Source: Oleiagrimonas sp964608595 (GTDB lineage Bacteria > Pseudomonadota > Gammaproteobacteria > Xanthomonadales > Rhodanobacteraceae). Taken from it: a stretch of 64,000 bases of DNA. Made by a program: the position numbers and the translations under genes. The stretch's first letter is position 1. Each line of letters begins with the position of its first letter. The stretch lies in contig CAZSOU010000005.1 of assembly GCA_964608595.1 (NCBI GenBank), positions 1 through 64,000 of the forward strand, in the 5' to 3' direction. Below are positions 54,583-63,248 of the stretch, one piece after another. The notes beneath the pieces are model-generated. The model was not told where the DNA came from, ran no database searches, and worked only from the letters and a program-made list of their open reading frames with translations.

Positions 54583-56556
54583 ATGATGCGCGACATCAAT
54601 GGTGAAAATGCGGTTTCCACGGGTTGTCAGGCGCCGCCGGACCAGCCCGATGCCGTGCGCCTGGAGTCGGCGATCGCCGCCGCGCGCCAGGCGGCGCTGG
54701 ACTCGCAGCATGACGACGGCCACTGGTGCCATGAGCTGGAAGCCGATTGCACCATCCCCGCCGAATACGTGTTGATGCTGCATTATTTCGGCGAGCGCGA
54801 ACCCGAGTGCGAAGCGAACATCGGCAATTACCTGCGCCGTCGCCAGGGACGCGATGGCGGCTGGCCGTTGTATGAAGCGGGCGCCATGGATGTCAGTTGC
54901 AGCGTCAAGGCGTATTACGCGTTGAAACTGATCGGCGACGATCCTGATGCGCCGCACATGCAACGCGCCCGTGAAGCCATACTGGCGCGCGGCGGCGCCG
55001 CCCGGGCCAATGTGTTCACGCGCATCACGCTGGCCTTGTTCGGCGAATTGCCCTGGCGCGGCGTGCCGGTGGTCCCGGTGGAATTACTGCTGCTGCCACA
55101 CTGGTTCCCGATCAATCTCTTGAAGATCTCTTATTGGTCACGCACGGTGGTCACGCCCTTGGCCGTGCTGTGCAGTGTGAAGCCGCGCGCGGCCAATCCG
55201 CTGGATGTGCATGTGCGCGAACTGTTTCTGGTCGACCCGGATGAGGAAAAGCATTATTTCCCGCCGCCGAAATCGTCGTTGGCGCGGATGTTCCTGTGGC
55301 TGGACAAGATCGGCCATGCACTGGATGCCCATGCGCCGCGCTGGCTGCGTCGACATGCATTGAAACGCGCCGAGCAATGGATGCTGCCGCGTTTGAACGG
55401 AGTCGACGGACTTGGCGCGATTTTCCCGGCCATGGTCAATGCCTGCGAGGCTCTGGCGTTGCTGGGCTACGCGTCCGACAAGGCGCCCTTGAGCACCGCC
55501 CGCGAGGCGCTGCGCGAATTGCTGATCGAGCATGACGACGAGGTGTACTGCCAACCATGTGTGTCACCGGTATGGGATACCGGTCTGACTTGTCTGGCGA
55601 TGCAGGAGGATCGACGCGAACGACCGATGCCCGACATGGAATCGGCCCTGGACAAGGCACACGGCTGGCTCATCAGCAGGCAACTCAAGGAGGCGAAGGG
55701 CGACTGGAAACTCACGCATCCCGATCTTGCCGGCGGTGGTTGGGCCTTCCAGTACCAGAACACGCACTATCCCGACCTGGACGACACGGCGGTCGTGGCA
55801 TGGTCGTTGCATCAATGGCCGAAGCCCGACGAGAAACGTGCCGCGGCCGTCACCCGCGCCGCCGATTGGCTGGTTGGCATGCAATCGAGCAATGGCGGTT
55901 TTGCCGCCTTCGATGCCGACAACAACCACGGCTGGCTCAACGAGATTCCGTTTGCCGATCACGGTGCATTGCTGGATCCGCCGACCAGCGATGTCAGCGC
56001 CCGTGTGCTGACCTTCCTGATGCAACTGCAGCGCCCGGCCGACCGCGAGGCACGCGAAAGGGTACTGACGTTCCTGCGCAACGAACAGACACCCGACGGA
56101 AGCTGGTTCGGGCGCTGGGGCACCAATTACATCTACGGCACATGGTCAGTGATGATGGCCATGGGCGCCGCCGGTGTGGCTGCCGATGACGATGCCGTGC
56201 GTCGTGCGGTGGATTGGCTCGAACGTTGTCAACGCGACGATGGCAGTTGGGGCGAAAGCAACGACACCTACTTCGACCCGTCGCTGGCCGGCACCGACTC
56301 GCGCGGCAATGCCGCGCAGACCGCGTGGGCATTGCTGGGCCTGATGGAAGCGGGCGAGGTCGGCAGCGACGCGGTCGCGCGCGGGGTCCGCTGGCTCATC
56401 GAGACGCAGGATGACGATGGCCGCTGGCACGACCCGGGGTTCAACGCGCCCGGGTTCCCCCGCGTTTTCTATCTCAAGTATCACGGGTACAGCTTCTATT
56501 TTCCGTACTGGGCGCTGGCGCGCTATCGCCACCTGAGTGCATCGGCCCATGCCTGA
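54583..56556 (+). CDS. shc: Squalene-hopene cyclase
   Basis: Cyclises squalene to hopene/hopanol at the inner membrane. The 657-aa protein keeps the catalytic DLDD (Asp398-Leu-Asp-Asp401, the DxDD motif in PDLDDTAVVAWSL) and several QW repeats (DGGWPLYEAG, DGSWFGRWGTNYIYGTW, DGSWGESNDTYFDP). It ends HGYSFYFPYWAL as in other cyclases. It is 45 nt after squalene synthase and overlaps hpnG. Confidence 0.97.
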   Translation: MMRDINGENAVSTGCQAPPDQPDAVRLESAIAAARQAALDSQHDDGHWCHELEADCTIPAEYVLMLHYFGEREPECEANIGNYLRRRQGRDGGWPLYEAGAMDVSCSVKAYYALKLIGDDPDAPHMQRAREAILARGGAARANVFTRITLALFGELPWRGVPVVPVELLLLPHWFPINLLKISYWSRTVVTPLAVLCSVKPRAANPLDVHVRELFLVDPDEEKHYFPPPKSSLARMFLWLDKIGHALDAHAPRWLRRHALKRAEQWMLPRLNGVDGLGAIFPAMVNACEALALLGYASDKAPLSTAREALRELLIEHDDEVYCQPCVSPVWDTGLTCLAMQEDRRERPMPDMESALDKAHGWLISRQLKEAKGDWKLTHPDLAGGGWAFQYQNTHYPDLDDTAVVAWSLHQWPKPDEKRAAAVTRAADWLVGMQSSNGGFAAFDADNNHGWLNEIPFADHGALLDPPTSDVSARVLTFLMQLQRPADREARERVLTFLRNEQTPDGSWFGRWGTNYIYGTWSVMMAMGAAGVAADDDAVRRAVDWLERCQRDDGSWGESNDTYFDPSLAGTDSRGNAAQTAWALLGLMEAGEVGSDAVARGVRWLIETQDDDGRWHDPGFNAPGFPRVFYLKYHGYSFYFPYWALARYRHLSASAHA

Positions 56557-57229
56557 CATCGGCGTGGTGGCCGCCTTGCCGGCAGAGGCGAAGGTCTGGC
56601 ACAAATCGAAGGGTGATCGGCATGTGCATGTGGTTGCCGCCGGCGTCGGTGCGACACGCGCCGCCGCCGCCGCCGAAAGCTTGTTGGATCGCGGTGCGGT
56701 CGCACTGGTGAGTTGGGGCGTGGCTGGCGGGTTGTCCGCCGGCTTGCAAACGGGAGATCTGGTTTTGCCTTCGTGCATCGAGACCGAAACGGGCAGGCAC
56801 AACGTGTCGTCGTCATGGCGTCGTGCGCTGGCGCAGGCGTTGCATCAGGCGCAGGTGGAGGTGCACGACGGGCGTTTGTGGAGTCATGCGCGCGTCGTGA
56901 CGGACGTGCGCGACAAACAGCGCCTGGCGGCACGAGGGCTTGCCATCGTGGACATGGAAGCCGCCGCCGTCGCTTGCGTGGCATACGCGGCCGGCGTGCC
57001 GTTCGTCGCGCTCAAATGCGTTTGCGATCCGGCCGATCGTGCGCTGCCTGCCTTTGCCGCGCGTCTGCTGCACGACGACGGTCGGCTGCGAGTGCATGTG
57101 TTGGTTTCGGTCCTGTTGCAGGGGCCTCGAGCATGGCGCAGCCTGCACCGGATGCGATCCGATTTCAGTGCCGCCTGTGCCGGACTGCAACGCGCGACCG
57201 GGGCGGTGGCGGCGACATGTCCGGCATGA
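56549..57229 (+). CDS. hpnG: Hopanoid-associated nucleoside phosphorylase
   Basis: Removes adenine from adenosylhopane to give a ribosyl (phosphoribosyl) hopane. The 226-aa protein has the MTA/SAH-nucleosidase-type fold: VVAALPAEAKVW, VSWGVAGGLSAGLQTGDLVLP and DMEAAAVACVAYAAGVPFVALKCVCDPAD, with the catalytic Asp of PNP-like enzymes. Placement between shc and hpnA supports HpnG rather than a methionine-salvage enzyme. Its start overlaps the shc end by 8 nt. Confidence 0.88.
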   Translation: MPDIGVVAALPAEAKVWHKSKGDRHVHVVAAGVGATRAAAAAESLLDRGAVALVSWGVAGGLSAGLQTGDLVLPSCIETETGRHNVSSSWRRALAQALHQAQVEVHDGRLWSHARVVTDVRDKQRLAARGLAIVDMEAAAVACVAYAAGVPFVALKCVCDPADRALPAFAARLLHDDGRLRVHVLVSVLLQGPRAWRSLHRMRSDFSAACAGLQRATGAVAATCPA

Positions 57230-58233
57230 ACGACACGGTGCTGGTGACCGGGGTCAGCGGCTTTGTCGGCTCCGCGGTTGCGCGTGATCTGGTGCTCGCG
57301 GGGTACCACGTGCGCGGTTTGGTGCGTTCCAGCAGCCGCCTGGACAATCTTGCCGGCCTCGATGTGGAAACGGCAACGGGCGATCTGCGTGATCCAGTGT
57401 CGCTTGAACGTGCGATGCGAGGCTGCAGCGGTGTGTTTCACGTGGCCGCCGATTACCGTCTGTGGACGCTCGATCCGGAAGCCATGTATGCCAGCAACGT
57501 CGAGGGCAGTCGCCATGTCCTCGATGCCGCCCGCAAATCGGATGTTTCGCGGATCGTCTACACCAGCAGTGTGGCCACGCTCGGCCTCCATGCCGATGGA
57601 ACCCCGTCCGACGAGGACACGCCGGTGACGCTCGCGGAGATGATCGGTCCGTACAAACGCTCCAAATTTCTGGCCGAGCAGGCGGTGGAGGACCTGGCGC
57701 GCGAATGGAATCTGGATGTGGTGACCGTGCATCCGGCCGCGCCTGTCGGCCCCCGCGACATCAAACCCACGCCCACCGGACGCATGGTGCTCGATGCCGC
57801 GCGCGGACGCATGCCGGCCTACGTGGACACCGGGCTGGACATCGTGCATGTGGACGATGTGGCAACCGGGCATCGTCTGGCGTTCGAGCAGGGTGAACGC
57901 GACCGGCATTACATTCTCGGCGGGAAGAACCTGAGCCTGCGCGACATCCTGGGGCAGGTGGCCGGGATCACCGGCCGACGGCGCCCCTGGGTGCGCATGC
58001 CCCACGCTGCGGTGTTGCCGGTGGCGTACCTGGCCGAAGGGTGGGCGAGATTCAGCCGGAACGAACCATCGATCACGGTGGCGGGCGCCAAACTGGCGCG
58101 CAAGCACATGTATTTTTCGCATCAGCGCGCACAGGACGAATTGGGTTACCGGCCGAGGCCCGCGCATCAGGCACTGGTTGATGCGGTGGATTGGTTCGCG
58201 GCACACGGATATCTGCACCACGCGAAACCCTGA
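57217..58233 (+). CDS. hpnA: Hopanoid-associated NAD-dependent epimerase/dehydratase
   Basis: A 338-aa extended short-chain dehydrogenase: VLVTGVSGFVGSAVARDL (NAD-binding), VFHVAADYRLW, the catalytic TSSVATLGL and the Tyr-Lys pair in YKRSKFLAEQA, PTPTGRMVLDAA. HpnA proteins are tied to hopanoid gene clusters and thought to modify the hopanoid head group; the reaction is unproven. ATG 57217 precedes the hpnG stop. The last 67 codons are repeated downstream by a 416-bp tandem duplication. Confidence 0.88.
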   Translation: MSGMNDTVLVTGVSGFVGSAVARDLVLAGYHVRGLVRSSSRLDNLAGLDVETATGDLRDPVSLERAMRGCSGVFHVAADYRLWTLDPEAMYASNVEGSRHVLDAARKSDVSRIVYTSSVATLGLHADGTPSDEDTPVTLAEMIGPYKRSKFLAEQAVEDLAREWNLDVVTVHPAAPVGPRDIKPTPTGRMVLDAARGRMPAYVDTGLDIVHVDDVATGHRLAFEQGERDRHYILGGKNLSLRDILGQVAGITGRRRPWVRMPHAAVLPVAYLAEGWARFSRNEPSITVAGAKLARKHMYFSHQRAQDELGYRPRPAHQALVDAVDWFAAHGYLHHAKP

Positions 58234-58236
58234 CAG

Positions 58237-58345
58237 CTGTGGGAGGGGCCGGTGGCCCCGACGGATCTTGCGGTACATCCTGTCGGGGCCACCGGCCCCT
58301 CCCACAGGAAACGCCGACGATCCGCGGTTTTTCGAGACTCCCTGC
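58237..58345. repeat. Palindromic intergenic repeat, family A, copy 3
   Basis: The core TGTGGGAGGGGCCGGTGGCC...GGCCACCGGCCCCTCCCACA is followed by AACGCCGACGATCCGCGG and a TTTTTCGAGACTCCC right flank, as in copies 1 and 2; the left flank is absent. A CAGCTGT lies on both sides (58234-58240 and 58345-58351), possibly a target duplication. Confidence 0.85.
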
Positions 58346-58446
58346 AGCTGTAGAATAGGCAGTTCCGCAAAACCCGCATTTCAGCCGGGTTTTCAGCAGC
58401 TTGAGGTCACTCGTCATTCAGTCTGCATGGGCACATGCGCGTATGT

Positions 58447-58649
58447 TGGCCGAAGGGTGGGCGAGATTCAGCCGGAACGAACCATCGATCACGGTGGCGG
58501 GCGCCAAACTGGCGCGCAAGCACATGTATTTTTCGCATCAGCGCGCACAGGACGAATTGGGTTACCGGCCGAGGCCCGCGCATCAGGCACTGGTTGATGC
58601 GGTGGATTGGTTCGCGGCACACGGATATCTGCACCACGCGAAACCCTGA
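58447..58649 (+). pseudogene. Duplicated 3' fragment of hpnA
   Basis: Second copy of the last 67 codons of hpnA created by the tandem duplication, in frame to the same stop. A frame from 58401 would give an 82-aa peptide, but its first 15 codons come from non-coding sequence and there is no ribosome-binding site, so it is not taken as a gene. Confidence 0.85.
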
Positions 58650-58652
58650 CAG

Positions 58653-58761
58653 CTGTGGGAGGGGCCGGTGGCCCCGACGGATCTTGCGGTACATCCTGTC
58701 GGGGCCACCGGCCCCTCCCACAGGAAACGCCGACGATCCGCGGTTTTTCGAGACTCCCTGC
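58653..58761. repeat. Palindromic intergenic repeat, family A, copy 4
   Basis: Identical to copy 3 and present because of the tandem duplication. TAGAAT at 58767-58772 (58351-58356 in the first unit) is a possible -10 box, so the duplication may also double a promoter for the mevalonate genes. Confidence 0.85.
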
Positions 58762-58906
58762 AGCTGTAGAATAGGCAGTTCCGCAAAACCCGCATTTCAG
58801 CCGGGTTTTCAGCAGCTTGAGGTCACTCGTCATTCAGTCTGCATGGGTACATGCGCGTATGCTGGAAAGGGCGGCCCAATCAACGGGATCAAATCAAGGA
58901 GTCCAG

Positions 58907-59899
58907 ATGGCAGCGACCGCGCAAGCTCGACCGAATATCGCGCTCGTCAAATATTGGGGAAAGCGCGATTCGGCGTTGAACTTGCCTGCGGCGGGGTCGC
59001 TTTCGGTCACGCTGGATACCTTGTCGACGCGCACGCGCGTCGATTTCGACCCGGCGCTCGAAGCAGATCAGTTGCGGCTCAACGGTTCCGAAGACGCCGG
59101 CACGCTGCGTCGTGTCAGCGCGTGCCTCGATGTGCTGCGCGATCAGGCGGGCACGCGATGTCGCGCCCGCGTGGACACGCAAAACAATTTCCCCACGGCA
59201 GCGGGCTTGGCGTCATCCGCCTCGGGTTTCGCCGCCCTGGTCGTGGCCGCCAACGAAGCGCTGGGTTTGCCGATGGATCGTCGGCGTCTGTCCGCATTGG
59301 CGCGCCGGGGCTCGGGATCGGCGGCGCGCTCGCTGTTCGGCGGGTTCGTCATCATGCATGCGGGGCAGGCGGTGGACGGCAGCGATGCCGTGGCCGAACC
59401 GCTTCTGGCGGCCGAGGAGTGGCCGTTGACCGTGGTCGTCGCCGTCACCACGCAAGAGGCCAAGGCCGTCGGCTCGGGCGAGGGCATGGAACGCAGTCGT
59501 CTCACTTCGCCATTCCATGAAAACTGGATCGCATCGGTGGATGACGATCTCGCGGTGGCCAGGGAAGCCGTGGCCACGCGCGACTTCGGGAAGCTGGCCG
59601 AGGTCAGCGAACACAGCTGCCTGAAAATGCACGCGGTGATGCTGACCAGTCGCCCCGCGCTTTCCTATTGGACGCCGGCCACCGTGGCCTGCATGCAGTG
59701 CATTCGCCAGTTGCGCGAACGCGATGGCCTCGGCGTGTTTTTCACCGTCGATGCGGGGCCGCAAGTCAAGGCCGTCTGCCTGCCGCAGGATGCGCCCCGG
59801 GTGGCGGCCGCGTTGACCGATGTGCCCGGCGTACTCAGCATCATGACCAGCGGTCTGGGCGCGGGCGCCGAGGTGTTGCCGGAAAGGGAGGTGGCCTGA
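58907..59899 (+). CDS. mvaD: Diphosphomevalonate decarboxylase
   Basis: ATP-dependent decarboxylation of mevalonate 5-diphosphate to isopentenyl diphosphate. The 330-aa GHMP-kinase-fold protein shows RPNIALVKYWGKRDSALNLP at its start, NNFPTAAGLASSASGFAAL as the phosphate loop, RRGSGSAARSLFGGFV, and the catalytic Asp in FFTVDAGPQVKAVC. These are diagnostic for the mevalonate pathway. AAGGAG lies 6 nt before ATG 58907. First gene of the mevalonate block; its stop overlaps the next ATG. Confidence 0.96.
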   Translation: MAATAQARPNIALVKYWGKRDSALNLPAAGSLSVTLDTLSTRTRVDFDPALEADQLRLNGSEDAGTLRRVSACLDVLRDQAGTRCRARVDTQNNFPTAAGLASSASGFAALVVAANEALGLPMDRRRLSALARRGSGSAARSLFGGFVIMHAGQAVDGSDAVAEPLLAAEEWPLTVVVAVTTQEAKAVGSGEGMERSRLTSPFHENWIASVDDDLAVAREAVATRDFGKLAEVSEHSCLKMHAVMLTSRPALSYWTPATVACMQCIRQLRERDGLGVFFTVDAGPQVKAVCLPQDAPRVAAALTDVPGVLSIMTSGLGAGAEVLPEREVA

Positions 59900-60963
59900 T
59901 GCAAGTGCAAGCAAGCGCCCCCGGAAAACTGGTGATCGCGGGTGATTACGCGGTCCTGGAGGGCGCGCCGGCCGTGGTGATGGCCGTGAACCGCCGTGCC
60001 AACGTGACGCTGGACACCGACGGCGACGACGGTTTCCGCGTGAACGCGCCGGACATCGGCGTGCGTCAGGCACACGGACACATGCACGGTGGCGAACTGC
60101 ACTGGGAAGACGCCGCCATGGCCGAACGGCTGCGCCTGGTGACCGCCGTCTATGAACACATGGCCGGCCGCAGGGCCTTGTCGGACTCTTTCACGGCGCA
60201 GCTGGATACGCACGATTTTTTTTCCGGAGGCGCCCGCGGCGGCAAACTGGGCCTCGGCTCCAGTGCCGCTTTGACGGTCGCACTGGTCGGCGCGATTCGC
60301 GCGTTGCGCAAACGCAGACCACCCAAACTGGAAACCATGATCGCCATGCATCGGAAAATGCAGGGCGGGCGCGGGAGCGGTCTGGATATTGCCGCCAGTT
60401 TGCTCGGCGGCGTGCAGATATATCGTCTGCGCAAGGATCGACCCCGTGTCGCGCAAGCGACCTGGCCGAGTGATCTGGCGTTGTGCTGCGTCTGGTCGGG
60501 GCAACCGGCATCGACCGGTAAAGCGCTGGCGCACCTGGACTTGTGGCGCTGCCACCACCCCGCCGAATACGATTCGTTGATGAACGAACTGACGATCGAG
60601 GCCACGGCCGTGGCCTCGGCGCTCAAGGCCGGTGACGCGGCCGCCATGGTCGACGGCATGGCCGCTTATGCGTCCGGGCTGGCGCGGCTTGGCAAGGCGA
60701 CCGGCATCGACATCATGAGTGCCGAGCACCGCGCCATCGCTGCCATGGCGGCGAAGTGCGGCGTGGTCTACAAGACATGCGGCGCCGGCGGCGGCGATGT
60801 CGGTGTCGCTTGCGCCACCGACACCGGCCGTTTGACCGAATTTGCAAAGAAAGTGAATGGTGCCGGATTTCACGTGCTGGATATCGGTGTCGATACCGAT
60901 GGCCTGGACGTGGAGAAAAGCGGCGTCCGCAACAGGAGACAACGATGGAAAACGTGCGCGTGA
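59899..60963 (+). CDS. mvaK2: Phosphomevalonate kinase
   Basis: Phosphorylates 5-phosphomevalonate. The 354-aa GHMP kinase has SAPGKLVIAGDYAVLEGAPA at the N-terminus, the ATP loop GGKLGLGSSAALTVAL, MQGGRGSGLDIAASLLGG, and a C-terminal KTCGAGGGDVGVA. The opening and the GRGSGLD block fit phosphomevalonate kinase rather than mevalonate kinase, and the latter activity is supplied by the next gene. Starts at ATGA on the mvaD stop and overlaps the HMGR gene by 19 nt. Confidence 0.9.
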   Translation: MQVQASAPGKLVIAGDYAVLEGAPAVVMAVNRRANVTLDTDGDDGFRVNAPDIGVRQAHGHMHGGELHWEDAAMAERLRLVTAVYEHMAGRRALSDSFTAQLDTHDFFSGGARGGKLGLGSSAALTVALVGAIRALRKRRPPKLETMIAMHRKMQGGRGSGLDIAASLLGGVQIYRLRKDRPRVAQATWPSDLALCCVWSGQPASTGKALAHLDLWRCHHPAEYDSLMNELTIEATAVASALKAGDAAAMVDGMAAYASGLARLGKATGIDIMSAEHRAIAAMAAKCGVVYKTCGAGGGDVGVACATDTGRLTEFAKKVNGAGFHVLDIGVDTDGLDVEKSGVRNRRQRWKTCA

Positions 60964-63248
60964 ACCAGGGCGAACCCGCGTCTGCAGAATCAAGCGAGCG
61001 CGTCTCGCGCTTGCCCGGTTTTTACAAACTGTCCGTGGCCGAGCGGGTACGCCTGCTGAATGCCCGCGGGCTGGTGTCGCGCGAGGACTTCCGCGCGTTG
61101 GCCAGCGGCAAACATCAGCTGACGGCCGCTCGTGCCGACAAGATGATCGAAAACGTCATCGGCGTGCTGGGCATGCCGGTGGGTCTGGGCCTCAACTTCC
61201 TCATCAATGAGCGCGAGTACGTGGTGCCGCTGGCTGTCGAGGAGCCCTCCATCGTCGCCGCGCTGAGCTCGGCCGCCAAGCTGGTGCGCCAGTCCGGCGG
61301 CTTCCGCACCCGCAGCACCAAACCGATCCTGATCGGACAGGTCCAGGTCGTGGATATCGCGCACGCCAACAAGGCACAGGCGGCATTGCTGCGGCGCAAG
61401 GACGAAATCATCAATCTGGCCAACAGCCTGCACCCGAACATGGTGGCGCGCGGCGGCGGCGTCGAGGACATCGAAGTGATGATCCACTCCGCGCCCGATG
61501 GCAAACGCGACATGGTGGTGCTGCACCTTTTGGTCAACACCTGCGATGCCATGGGCGCGAACCTGGTCAATACCATGTGCGAGGGCGTCGCGCCGCTGGT
61601 GGAAACCATCACCGGCGGCAAGGTGTTCCTGCGTATTCTGTCGAATCTGACCGACCGCGCGCTGGTCTGGGCCGAAGCCGTGATTCCGGTCGACATGCTG
61701 GCCGGCAAGGGCAGGGACGGCGCCGAAGTTCGCGACGGCATCATTCTGGCCAATGACCTGGCCATCGTCGATCCGTATCGGGCCGCCACCCACAACAAGG
61801 GCGTGATGAACGGCGTGGACGCGGTTGCCATCGCCACCGGCAACGACTGGCGCGCACTGGAAGCCGCTGCGCACGCGTACGCCGCACGCGGCAAGTCCTA
61901 CACGTCGCTGACGCGCTGGTACAAAAACGACAACGGCGATCTGGTCGGCAGCATCGAAATGCCGATGAAGGTCGGTATCGTCGGCGGCAACCTGCAATCC
62001 AACCCGACCGTCGGCATTGACCACCATCTGCTTGACGTCCACAGCGGCCGCGAGCTGGCCGAGGTGATGGGCGCGGTCGGCCTGGCACAGAACTTTTCGG
62101 CATTGCGCGCGCTGGTCACTGATGGCATTCAGCAAGGCCACATGACCTTGCACGCCCGCAGCGTCGCCATGGCCGCCGAAGCGTCGCCCGAACTGTTCGA
62201 CACGGTCGTCGAACGCCTTCTGGAAGATGGCGAGATCAAGGTCTGGAAAGCGCGCGAAATCATCGCCGGTCTGCAGGGGCACTCCACTCCGCGGCTCATC
62301 AGCGGCACCGACAAACGCGAAGACGAAGCGGCCTGGTCGGCCGGACACGGCAAGGTCATTCTGTTGGGCGAACACGCCGTGGTGCACGGCCGCCATGCCA
62401 TCGCCGCGCCATTGCCGCTGGCGATCCGCGCCAAGGTCGAGGATGCCAAAGACGGCACTACCTTCATGATTCCGCGTTGGGGCGTCGAGCAACGGCTGCA
62501 GCAACACGCCAATCATCCCGGTTCGTTTCTGCAGTCGCTGGGCATGTTGCTGGAGAAGCTGGAGCTCACCGACCGTTCGCTGGACGTGCGCGTGTATCCC
62601 ACCGTGCCGCGCGCGATGGGTCTGGGTGGTTCCGCCGCGCTGGCCGTTGCCGTGATCCGCGCGCTGGACAATCACTGCGCCCTGGGCCTGAGCGAAAAGC
62701 AGATCTGCGACCTGGCTTTCGAGTGCGAAAAGATCGCCCATGGCACGCCTTCGGGCATCGACAACACCGTCGCCACGTACGGCAAGCCGTTGCTCTATCG
62801 CAGCGGGCAGCCGCCGCAGGTGCACATGCTCGATCTGGCACAACCGCTGCCGCTGGTCATCGGGCTGTGCGGCACCGAGAGCCTGACCGCCAAGATGGTC
62901 GCCCGTGTGCGTCGCGCATGGGAAAACAACAAGGCGTTGTACGAACGCGTCTTCGACGAAATTGATATGCTGACCCTGCATGCACTGGAAGCGCTTCGCG
63001 CGCACGATCTGAACCAGCTCGGCGAACTGATGAACATCTGCCAGGGGCAATTGAATGCCCTGCAGGTTTCGAGCTGGGAGCTGGAAGAGTTGATGCAGAT
63101 TGCACGCGACAACGGCGCCACCGGCGCCAAACTCACGGGCGGCGGTGGTGGCGGCGCCATGATCGCGCTGTGCCCGGATGGTGCCGGACGCGTCATCCAG
63201 GCCATGCACGACGCCGGTTATCAAGCAATGGAGGTTCAGTTTGGCTGA
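60945..63248 (+). CDS. Fused class II HMG-CoA reductase - mevalonate kinase
   Basis: A 767-aa two-enzyme chain covering HMG-CoA to phosphomevalonate. Residues 1 to about 430 form a class II reductase: ENVIG (Glu69), DAMGAN (201-206), NKGVMNGVDAVAIATGNDWRA with catalytic Lys285, VGGNLQSNPTVG and the catalytic His399 in QQGHMTLHARS. From about 462 to 767 a GHMP mevalonate kinase follows: GHGKVILLGEHAVVHGRHAI, RAMGLGGSAALAV (559-571), AHGTPSGIDN with Asp606, and LTGGGGGGAM. The linker (SGTDKREDEAAWS) is short and charged. Both halves look complete with all catalytic residues. ATG 60945 follows AGGAG. No stop or frameshift separates the halves, so the fusion is real in this sequence. Overlaps idi by 8 nt. 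Confidence 0.95.
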   Translation: MENVRVNQGEPASAESSERVSRLPGFYKLSVAERVRLLNARGLVSREDFRALASGKHQLTAARADKMIENVIGVLGMPVGLGLNFLINEREYVVPLAVEEPSIVAALSSAAKLVRQSGGFRTRSTKPILIGQVQVVDIAHANKAQAALLRRKDEIINLANSLHPNMVARGGGVEDIEVMIHSAPDGKRDMVVLHLLVNTCDAMGANLVNTMCEGVAPLVETITGGKVFLRILSNLTDRALVWAEAVIPVDMLAGKGRDGAEVRDGIILANDLAIVDPYRAATHNKGVMNGVDAVAIATGNDWRALEAAAHAYAARGKSYTSLTRWYKNDNGDLVGSIEMPMKVGIVGGNLQSNPTVGIDHHLLDVHSGRELAEVMGAVGLAQNFSALRALVTDGIQQGHMTLHARSVAMAAEASPELFDTVVERLLEDGEIKVWKAREIIAGLQGHSTPRLISGTDKREDEAAWSAGHGKVILLGEHAVVHGRHAIAAPLPLAIRAKVEDAKDGTTFMIPRWGVEQRLQQHANHPGSFLQSLGMLLEKLELTDRSLDVRVYPTVPRAMGLGGSAALAVAVIRALDNHCALGLSEKQICDLAFECEKIAHGTPSGIDNTVATYGKPLLYRSGQPPQVHMLDLAQPLPLVIGLCGTESLTAKMVARVRRAWENNKALYERVFDEIDMLTLHALEALRAHDLNQLGELMNICQGQLNALQVSSWELEELMQIARDNGATGAKLTGGGGGGAMIALCPDGAGRVIQAMHDAGYQAMEVQFG

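Larger units (their letters stand above)
58031..58862. repeat. 416-bp tandem duplication across the hpnA end
   Basis: Bases 58031-58446 and 58447-58862 are direct copies differing at only one internal base (58432 C versus 58848 T) and at the junction ends. The unit holds the last 203 nt of hpnA, a palindromic element of family A and the region up to the mvaD leader. Short sequence shared at the junctions (GCGTA, TGG) fits slippage or microhomology. It is either a very recent duplication or an assembly artefact. Confidence 0.9.

Noticed and set aside
58401..58649. 82-codon frame as a separate small gene
   Set aside because: It is the copied hpnA tail fused by chance to 15 non-coding codons after the tandem duplication.
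58234..58906. CRISPR array
   Set aside because: The repeats are two long tandem copies with internal palindromes, not short repeats with unique spacers, and no cas gene is present.
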